Positions 1 through 3,891 of a DNA stretch of 6,986 nt are shown piece after piece. Source of the DNA: Oscillospiraceae bacterium (GTDB lineage: Bacteria > Bacillota > Clostridia > Oscillospirales > Ruminococcaceae); assembly GCA_029068025.1 (NCBI GenBank), contig JAIEDJ010000248.1, forward strand, positions 1 through 6,986, read 5' to 3'. The first letter of the stretch is position 1. Each line of letters begins with the position of its first letter. The translations under genes were made by a program, and so were the position numbers. Under the pieces are notes generated by a model, which worked only from the letters and a program-made list of their open reading frames with translations, had not been told where the DNA came from and ran no database searches.

Positions 1-244
1 GCTTCAGCAGCCGCGTCACGGGAGAGACCGCAGGCTTTCCCTTCTCGTCCACGCCGTCCTGGAGGAGATAGTCGCAGCTCACCTCCAAAATCTGCGCCAT
101 GCGCACGATCTTGTCCGTCTCCGGGTAGGCCGCGTCCGATTCCCAGCGGCTCACCGCCTGCCGGGTCACGCCCAAGCGCTCGGCAAGCTGTTCTTGGGTC
201 AAACCTGCTTTTTTGCGGTATTTCGCGCTTTTGTGCGAAATCAA
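1..244 (-). CDS. XRE-family helix-turn-helix transcriptional regulator, N-terminal part (runs off the left edge)
   Basis: The minus strand encodes a Cro/C1-type DNA-binding domain. It begins around KYRKKAGLTQEQLAERLG, continues with the recognition-helix region VTRQAVSRWES, then the AYPETDKIVRMAQILEVSCDYLL stretch typical of clostridial XRE regulators, and leaves the window at about residue 81 in VTRLLK. The family binds operator DNA as a dimer; the effector domain lies outside the window, so the target is unknown. The start is uncertain. There is no in-frame ATG or GTG before the HTH. The TTG at 244-242 is the best candidate, but no Shine-Dalgarno precedes it, and the frame stays open upstream towards the tRNA-Leu hairpin. 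By hand count GC over 1-180 is about 66%, against roughly 45-55% in rlmN, and codons are mostly G/C-ending, so foreign origin or a broken 5' end is possible. The HTH call is firm; start and integrity are not. Confidence 0.8.
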   Translation of the reverse strand, partial: MISHKSAKYRKKAGLTQEQLAERLGVTRQAVSRWESDAAYPETDKIVRMAQILEVSCDYLLQDGVDEKGKPAVSPVTRLLK

Positions 245-291
245 ATTGACATCAGGGCAATTCGCAAACCTGTTTGAGGCAAATGCCTTTG

Positions 292-340
292 AGTTGTACA
301 AAACGGCTCTGCGCTTTGCGCAGAGCCGTTTTGTACAACT
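292..340 (-). terminator. Long perfect hairpin directly after tRNA-Leu, probable (bidirectional) terminator
   Basis: Arms 292-314 and 318-340 are perfectly complementary over 23 bp with a 3-nt loop. Read on minus, the GC-rich core stem is followed by GTTTTGT, and an A-rich tract sits on the opposite arm. This is the form of an intrinsic terminator that could work in both directions. The outermost base pair uses the final A of the tRNA-Leu CCA. It separates the tRNA from the XRE gene downstream on the same strand. Confidence 0.75.
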
Positions 341-426
341 GGTGCCGGTGGTGGGACTTGAACCCACACGACGTTGCCGCCAACGGATTTTGAGTCCGTC
401 TCGTCTGCCAATTCCAACACACCGGC
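340..426 (-). tRNA. tRNA-Leu (anticodon CAA), CCA encoded
   Basis: Read on minus, the acceptor arm GCCGGTG (5' end at 426) pairs with CACCGGC at 350-344, followed by discriminator A (343) and an encoded CCA (342-340). The D-arm region TTGGAATTGGCAGAC is typical of bacterial tRNA-Leu. The anticodon stem ACGGA/TCCGT encloses the loop CTCAAAA, giving anticodon CAA, which reads UUG codons. A long class II variable arm follows, then the T-arm GTGGGTTCAAGTCCCAC. It is transcribed from its own consensus promoter and divergently from tRNA-Ser. An encoded CCA is common in Firmicutes. Confidence 0.97.
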
Positions 427-439
427 TGATACGCTCTTT

Positions 440-468
440 ATTATATCATAAAAGCATAGCTTTGTCAA
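440..468 (-). promoter_or_regulatory. Sigma-70/SigA promoter of tRNA-Leu
   Basis: On minus, TTGACA (468-463) is followed by a 17-nt spacer and TATAAT (445-440), both perfect consensus. The -10 is preceded by TGa, an extended -10. A/T-rich runs upstream (about 470-492) resemble an UP element. The tRNA 5' end at 426 lies 14 nt downstream of the -10 box, leaving only a short 5' leader. Confidence 0.9.
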
Positions 469-549
469 GTGTTTTTTATATTTTTTTACCGATTCCACGC
501 AGGTTTGATCAGTTCTTGCAAAAACAAAAAAAGTTTTTTTGAAAAGTAC

Positions 550-578
550 TTGACAAATGCAAAGTATTGTGATATAAT
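550..578 (+). promoter_or_regulatory. Sigma-70/SigA promoter of tRNA-Ser
   Basis: TTGACA (550-555), a 17-nt spacer and TATAAT (573-578) form a perfect consensus, again with TGa just before the -10. A-tracts and T-tracts at about 520-545 could act as an UP element. Transcription would begin near 585, about 10 nt before the tRNA at 596. The promoter is back to back with the tRNA-Leu promoter, with about 80 bp of A/T-rich DNA between the -35 boxes. Confidence 0.92.
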
Positions 579-595
579 AGTATAGTCAAATATGT

Positions 596-687
596 GGAAA
601 GATGGCTGAGCTGGTCTAAGGCGCACGATTGGAAATCGTGTAACGGCTAATACCCGTTCGAGGGTTCGAATCCCTCTCTTTCCGCCA
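596..687 (+). tRNA. tRNA-Ser (anticodon GGA), CCA encoded
   Basis: The acceptor arm GGAAAGA (596-602) pairs with TCTTTCC (677-683), followed by discriminator G (684) and CCA (685-687). The D-arm region GGCTGAGCTGGTCTAAGGC is typical of tRNA-Ser. The stem CACGA/TCGTG encloses the loop TTGGAAA, so the anticodon is GGA and reads UCC/UCU. A long variable arm typical of class II tRNAs follows, then the T-arm AGGGTTCGAATCCCT. It has its own promoter at 550-578, and a 20-bp perfect hairpin begins at the very next base after CCA. Confidence 0.97.
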
Positions 688-730
688 GTTAAACAAGATC
701 CCCTTGCTTTGCAAGGGGATCTTGTTTAAC
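688..730 (+). terminator. Long perfect hairpin immediately after tRNA-Ser, probable terminator
   Basis: Arms 688-707 and 711-730 are perfectly complementary over 20 bp with loop TTT. The lower right arm reads CTTGTTT, giving a weak U-rich tail inside the stem. The hairpin starts at the first base after CCA. It shares flank sequence (CCAGTYAAACAA on the left, TTGTTTRACGC on the right) with the hairpin at 1035-1085. Termination is inferred from structure and position; the U-tract is poorer than in a textbook terminator. Confidence 0.65.
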
Positions 731-780
731 GCAAAGGCTTTCGCGCACGCCGCTTCGCGGCGCACACGAAAGCTCTTTGC
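731..780. repeat. Imperfect inverted repeat (hairpin with 3-nt loop)
   Basis: The outer arms GCAAAG...CTTTGC and CTTTCG...CGAAAG flank an inner perfect GCCGC-TTC-GCGGC stem-loop. A few mismatches and one bulge lie between. It begins directly after the tRNA-Ser hairpin. The equivalent place in the next module copy (884-902) holds a shorter near-palindrome around GCGATCGC, so the inner part of this hairpin varies between copies. Confidence 0.6.
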
Positions 781-785
781 TAGCA

Positions 786-828
786 CAATTTTTCCTTTGC
801 GGTCAGAGCGACCGCAAAGGAAAAATTG
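786..828. repeat. 19-bp perfect inverted repeat with 5-nt loop
   Basis: Arms 786-804 and 810-828 are perfectly complementary around loop AGAGC, with two further pairs outside one mismatch (783-784 with 830-831). In both directions the T-run precedes the stem core and the A-run follows it, so it is not an intrinsic terminator on either strand. It sits 4 bases before the first copy of the 50-base module. Confidence 0.75.
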
Positions 829-909
829 CGCGGGGTTGATCTCCTGTATAACGTTGTACTTGCCAAAGATCTATTTGTTCAACGCAATGGCGATCGCTCA
901 TTGCTGGGC

Positions 910-969
910 GCGTTTTTCAGTTCGCGGACAGTCGTTTGCGATTTCACTTCGCGAAACCATGAAAAACGC
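910..969. repeat. Degenerate inverted repeat
   Basis: A 10-bp perfect outer stem pairs GCGTTTTTCA (910-919) with TGAAAAACGC (960-969), followed inwards by a bulged GTTCGCG/CGCGAAAC stem. The TTTTTC...GAAAAA arms and the downstream GGGG match the layout of the hairpin at 786-828, which suggests a diverged copy of the same structure one repeat unit later. Confidence 0.55.
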
Positions 970-1034
970 TAGGGGTCGATCTTCTGTGTAATGTTGATCT
1001 TGGCAAAAATCTTTTTGGTCACGATATCACACCA

Positions 1035-1085
1035 GTCAAACAAAACAGCCCTTGCGCAAAAAGCGCGGGGGCTGTTTTGTTTGAC
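1035..1085. terminator. 23-bp hairpin, terminator-like on both strands
   Basis: Arms 1035-1057 and 1063-1085 pair over 23 bp, with two G-T wobbles, around loop AAAAA. The GC-rich core (cagccc/gggctg) is followed by TTTTGTTT and preceded by AAACAAAA, so it has intrinsic terminator form on either strand. Its left flank CCAGTCAAACAA closely resembles the CCAGTTAAACAA junction of the tRNA-Ser hairpin, although no tRNA precedes it here. It would insulate the rlmN operon from transcription coming from tRNA-Ser. Confidence 0.65.
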
Positions 1086-1172
1086 GCTAAAAGCTTTGAT
1101 CTGCGCCCCTGTGGGGTTGACTTCCCATACAATGCGGAGCAGTCGTTTTCAATGCGTATCCTCCGAAAACTG

Positions 1173-1201
1173 TTGACAAAAACACGGATTTGTGATATTA
1201 T
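1173..1201 (+). promoter_or_regulatory. Sigma-70/SigA promoter of the rlmN operon
   Basis: TTGACA (1173-1178), a 17-nt spacer and TATTAT (1196-1201) with TGa before the -10. Transcription would start near 1208, giving a 5' leader of about 38 nt before the rlmN ATG at 1246. A second TATAAT lies at 1201-1206, but its 22-nt spacing makes it a poor partner. No other comparably good promoter was noticed before the later genes of the operon. Confidence 0.82.
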
Positions 1202-1245
1202 ATAATAGTGGAATTATGTCCTTCATCATATCGGAGGATCTTTAT

Positions 1246-2274
1246 ATGAACATTTATGGGTTTACCCTTGAAGAGCTTAAAGAATATTTCGCCGGTATCG
1301 GCGAGAACACCGCCAAAGCAAGACTCGTTTTCAACGGGATATACAAAAGCGGTATAACAGATTTCCGGGAATTCGGCTTTGCCGAGCGGATCACGTCGCG
1401 CCTTGAGAATGACTTTTCATTCGATCTGCCCAAGGTAGTACAAAAAAACGAATCCTCGGATACGGCGAAGCTGCTGCTGGAGCTTTCCGACGGAGAGCAC
1501 GTCGAAACGGTGCTTATGCGTCAGCGGTTCGGCAATTGCGTGTGCGTTTCAACGCAGATCGGCTGCAATATGGGCTGCGCCTTCTGCCAAAGCGGAATGA
1601 TGAAAAAACGCCGCGATCTTGAGCTGTCGGAGATCGTCGGGCAGGTGCTCGCGCTCTCAAGGGAATTCTCCTGTAAAATAGACGGCGTATCCGTAATGGG
1701 GATAGGCGAACCGTTCGACAATTTCGAGAACGTCTGCCGATTCTGTGATCTTGTTTCCGACGACAACGGACTTGCCATAGGACGGCGGCACATCACCGTA
1801 TCCACCTGCGGCATAGTCCCGGGTATCAAGGCGTTTGCCGAAAGAGAACGCTCCTATAGTCTGGCGATAAGCCTTCACGCGCCAAACGACGCGCTGCGCA
1901 GCGAGATCATGCCGATCAATCGGAAATATCCGATCGCCGAGGTACTCCGCGCGGCGGAATACTTCACCGAAAAAACGCACAAGCGCGTCACGCTCGAATA
2001 CGTGCTGCTCGGCGGCTTCAACGACTCGCCCGAACATGCGGTTCAGCTTGCGGAGCTAATCGGAGAGCGGGATCTTTATGTGAATCTTATCCCATACAAC
2101 GCTACGGAAAGCGTTTTCCGAAAACCCGACGACGGCAAGCTCTCGGAGTTCTGCGGGATCTTAAAAGATCACGGCGTGATCGCCACCAAGCGGCGCGAAT
2201 TCGGCGCGGAGCTTAAGGCGGCATGCGGTCAGCTGAGTGCCGATTACAGAAAAGAAGCGGAGAAGACGCTATGA
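1246..2274 (+). CDS. rlmN: Dual-specificity 23S rRNA (A2503)/tRNA (A37) C2-methyltransferase RlmN
   Basis: A cytoplasmic radical SAM enzyme that, by family knowledge, methylates C2 of A2503 in 23S rRNA and A37 in some tRNAs, supporting translational accuracy. The 342-aa length fits the family. Visible motifs: CVCVSTQIGCNMGCAFC, with the [4Fe-4S] ligands C107, C111 and C114 (CxxxCxxC); C100 matching the second conserved cysteine upstream of the cluster; C327 in AACGQL, the methyl-carrying cysteine; E87 in HVETV, the proposed base; MGIGEP at 151-156; HITVSTCGIVPGI; SLAISLHAPND; and LIPYN at 281-285. The start is ATG 1246, chosen because GGAGG at 1233-1237 is 8 nt upstream. Frames starting at 1192 or 1216 would begin in the promoter or leader. 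The stop overlaps the next gene as ATGA. The motif before the cluster fits RlmN rather than Cfr. Confidence 0.96.
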   Translation: MNIYGFTLEELKEYFAGIGENTAKARLVFNGIYKSGITDFREFGFAERITSRLENDFSFDLPKVVQKNESSDTAKLLLELSDGEHVETVLMRQRFGNCVCVSTQIGCNMGCAFCQSGMMKKRRDLELSEIVGQVLALSREFSCKIDGVSVMGIGEPFDNFENVCRFCDLVSDDNGLAIGRRHITVSTCGIVPGIKAFAERERSYSLAISLHAPNDALRSEIMPINRKYPIAEVLRAAEYFTEKTHKRVTLEYVLLGGFNDSPEHAVQLAELIGERDLYVNLIPYNATESVFRKPDDGKLSEFCGILKDHGVIATKRREFGAELKAACGQLSADYRKEAEKTL

Positions 2275-2732
2275 CATTCAGATACTGCGCGGAAAGCGGC
2301 GTGACGCTGCACGACTGCGATATCACGGAGTGGGTATTCGCGGGGGATGTAACGTTCGTTTTTGAGGACGGCTTCGACGTGTTTTCGGATTGTCCGCAAA
2401 ACGACACGGGACGGCATAAGCACACGGGAAGATCCGCCGTAGTATTGAAGAACGGGAAATTTGTTTCGGGAGAAGCGTCCTTTGGAAATACTTATTACGG
2501 CGCGGGCGAGGGGTTCCCCGATTCCGAGTGCAGACCCGTTTCCAAGGAAGAAATGACAGAGCTGGAGCTTGAGGTACTTGACTTCAAGATACTCCCCGAT
2601 TCGGTTTTTCTGGAATGTGACGCGTGGAAAAACAACGGCGAGGATGCGGGCTTCTGCGAGTTTGAATTCTCCTGTGAAGGCGTGCTGTTCCAATGGGACG
2701 AATTTACAGACGACGCGTGGTTTCAAAACTAA
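2271..2732 (+). CDS. Hypothetical acidic cysteine-rich protein, translationally coupled to rlmN
   Basis: I do not recognise this 153-aa protein. It starts at ATG 2271, overlapping the rlmN stop in ATGA, with a GGAG-type ribosome site at 2259-2262; an in-frame ATG further upstream lies inside rlmN and is not preferred. The product is strongly acidic (D/E throughout), has no signal peptide or membrane segment, and carries seven cysteines (6, 16, 41, 87, 116, 129, 135). Alternating hydrophobic stretches such as DVTFVFEDGFDVF and FCEFEFSCEGVLFQWDEF suggest mostly beta structure. The opening pattern LHDCDITEWVFAGDVTFVFEDGF loosely recalls small Firmicutes proteins that begin LxDCxI followed by a beta-hairpin ending in DGF; this is an impression, not a match. 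The cysteine spacing shows no clear zinc ribbon. Coupling to rlmN suggests coordinated expression, not necessarily shared function. Confidence 0.8.
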   Translation: MTFRYCAESGVTLHDCDITEWVFAGDVTFVFEDGFDVFSDCPQNDTGRHKHTGRSAVVLKNGKFVSGEASFGNTYYGAGEGFPDSECRPVSKEEMTELELEVLDFKILPDSVFLECDAWKNNGEDAGFCEFEFSCEGVLFQWDEFTDDAWFQN

Positions 2733-2748
2733 AACAGAGAGGAATACA

Positions 2749-3369
2749 ATGACAAAAGAAAAATTCAAAAGTATGTTTATAAAATGTCTGCCAATGCTGA
2801 TAGTGCTGGTATCCACAGGCGTGTTTATGTTCGCGATAAAGTTCGTGATCGGGCTGTTCTACGCGCCGAAGGACACCGTATACATCAAGGAATACGGCGA
2901 CGAAAAATTCACGGTGATACAGTGCTATCAGACCCCGTCGAGCCATTATTATCTGCTGCCCGGAAACTTTTCGTACGATGAAAGCAAGTACAAAGGCGTA
3001 GCCTCCGAGCACGACCGCGTTCATGTCAAGGACGATCCGCTGGCGCTGTTCACGCTCAACGAAACGCCGCTCAATATGGACAACACCACCGTCAAAACTC
3101 TCTTTTCGGGAAACGGTGTGCAGGCTTATCAATTCGGTGAATTCATCATCTACCGCCTTGAGGGACAGTACGGTGTGTTCGCGCCGCTGCGTGAATACAA
3201 GGAATCTGCCACCAACCGAAAAAACGATCTGTATGTGGTGCGTCAGCTCCTGAAAAACGACCGCTGGAAAGCGTTCGATCTGCCGAATTGGGAAACGTCC
3301 GAAGAGTTTTTAGACAAACTCGAGCAGATCGAATGGTATCTGGACGCGGAGTATAACGAGGATCAATAA
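2749..3369 (+). CDS. Hypothetical membrane-anchored protein with extracytoplasmic domain
   Basis: A 206-aa protein of unknown family. ATG 2749 is chosen for the GAGAGG ribosome site at 2737-2742, six bases upstream; the same frame is open further upstream inside the previous gene, but that part is a shadow. The short basic N-terminus (MTKEKFKSMFIK) followed by a hydrophobic stretch at about residues 14-38 (from LPMLIVLVSTGVFMF) predicts one transmembrane anchor with the remainder outside the cell. No lipobox or clear signal-peptidase site is visible. The outer domain (40-206) is rich in aromatic residues, with segments such as YGDEKFTVIQCYQ, QAYQFGEFIIYRLEGQYGVF and an acidic helical tail (EEFLDKLEQIEWYLDAEY). 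It contains one cysteine outside the membrane region (C59), so no disulfide is expected. It lies 16 bases after the acidic protein and 25 before the next gene, fitting one operon. Confidence 0.85.
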   Translation: MTKEKFKSMFIKCLPMLIVLVSTGVFMFAIKFVIGLFYAPKDTVYIKEYGDEKFTVIQCYQTPSSHYYLLPGNFSYDESKYKGVASEHDRVHVKDDPLALFTLNETPLNMDNTTVKTLFSGNGVQAYQFGEFIIYRLEGQYGVFAPLREYKESATNRKNDLYVVRQLLKNDRWKAFDLPNWETSEEFLDKLEQIEWYLDAEYNEDQ

Positions 3370-3394
3370 CAGCCGCCGAAAGGAGAAAAAAATC

Positions 3395-3847
3395 ATGCTT
3401 TCACAAACCCTGCTACAATCGGCGTTTGAGGATCTGCGCGATCTTTCTTCAAAAAACAACGGCAGCTTCGTCGGCTCGGAAAATACAGGCGAATTTGACG
3501 AAATGCTGACCGATAAATTAGTCCCCGACGCTGTCGAAGAAACCGCCGGAAATATAACATACGACACTGTACTGAGAGCTTGCCGGACGGTGCCGGAGTA
3601 TACTGACGCAGATAATTCCGCGTTCAGGAAGCCCTCTCAGCTGAGTGAATATCTCGGCGGCTTCAATGCGCTTTCCGGACTGCTTGTGCGTTTCTGGAAA
3701 AAGAAAGAGCTTGTTGATATCGAAAAAGGTGCCGCTAAGGATCAAGATGAAAGTGAAAGTTCGCCCCGCCGCGCTCCCCAAAAAAAGAATTCCGGAAACA
3801 GCGCCGCAGGCGAGCTTTCCGAGCTGTCACACAAAAAGAAAAAATAG
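3395..3847 (+). CDS. Hypothetical soluble protein with charged lysine-rich C-terminal tail
   Basis: Unknown 150-aa protein. ATG 3395 has a clear AGGAG site (3381-3385) nine bases upstream. Residues 1-110 look globular and largely helical (MLSQTLLQSAFEDLRDL, TYDTVLRACRTVPEY, SQLSEYLGGFNALSGLLVRFW). From about residue 111 the sequence becomes low-complexity and charged (KDQDESESSPRRAPQKKNSG) and ends in HKKKK. No signal peptide or convincing membrane helix is present. The basic tail could contact RNA or membrane phospholipid, but this is speculation. It follows the membrane-anchored protein by 25 bases and precedes lepA by 44. The terminal codons, AAA-rich, run to a TAG stop. Confidence 0.8.
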   Translation: MLSQTLLQSAFEDLRDLSSKNNGSFVGSENTGEFDEMLTDKLVPDAVEETAGNITYDTVLRACRTVPEYTDADNSAFRKPSQLSEYLGGFNALSGLLVRFWKKKELVDIEKGAAKDQDESESSPRRAPQKKNSGNSAAGELSELSHKKKK

Positions 3848-3864
3848 CAGCGTTTATAACGCTG
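3848..3864 (+). other. Small stem-loop between the hypothetical gene and lepA
   Basis: CAGCGTT-TAT-AACGCTG is a perfect 7-bp stem with a 3-nt loop starting right after the TAG stop. No U-run follows, so it is not a convincing terminator. It could mark an mRNA processing or stability site in the 44-base gap before lepA. Confidence 0.45.
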
Positions 3865-3891
3865 ATGAAAATAAACCCGGAGGTTTGAAAC

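Larger units (their letters stand above)
688..1137. repeat. Gene-free mosaic of degenerate hairpin-bearing repeat modules
   Basis: This stretch of about 450 bases holds no credible gene. One 50-base module occurs at 832-881 and at 972-1021, 40 of 50 positions identical without gaps and exactly 140 bp apart. A weaker 25-base copy lies at 1113-1137, 141 bp further on, with differences mostly transitions. A second module, consensus near TTGTTYAACGCAAWGGC, is found at 722-744, 875-897 and 1077-1097, and on minus at 301-278 behind tRNA-Leu. Hairpins sit between the module copies. The decay suggests old non-coding duplications. Small open frames here contain these repeats and lack support as genes. 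Confidence 0.7.

Noticed and set aside
213..542. Open frames on both strands across 213-542 (109 and 85 residues)
   Set aside because: They read through the tRNA-Leu gene, its hairpin and its promoter. Stretches such as VVGLEPTRRCRQ are a translated tRNA, not a protein.
969..1022. 17-codon minus-strand frame with GTG start ending KIFAKINITQKIDP
   Set aside because: It lies in a repeat module whose other copy has an in-frame stop, and there is no Shine-Dalgarno. It is kept only as a similarity signal among repeats.
688..1140. CRISPR array or riboswitch in the repeat region
   Set aside because: Repeats are too long, diverged and few for CRISPR, and there is no cas gene. The last terminator-like hairpin precedes the rlmN promoter, so it cannot act in the rlmN leader, and no known riboswitch core was recognised.
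704..1176. Two plus-strand open frames (95 and 61 residues) in the repeat region
   Set aside because: They begin inside the tRNA-Ser hairpin or the repeat modules, have no ribosome sites, and are made of degenerate repeats and stems.
1192..1245. Longer start for rlmN (GTG 1192 or ATG 1216)
   Set aside because: GTG 1192 lies in the promoter's -10 region and could not be in the mRNA. ATG 1216 lacks a ribosome site, while ATG 1246 has GGAGG at ideal spacing.
1246..2274. Cfr-type antibiotic-resistance methyltransferase
   Set aside because: The cluster region (CVSTQIGCNMGCAFC) and the housekeeping operon context fit RlmN; no Cfr-specific feature was seen.
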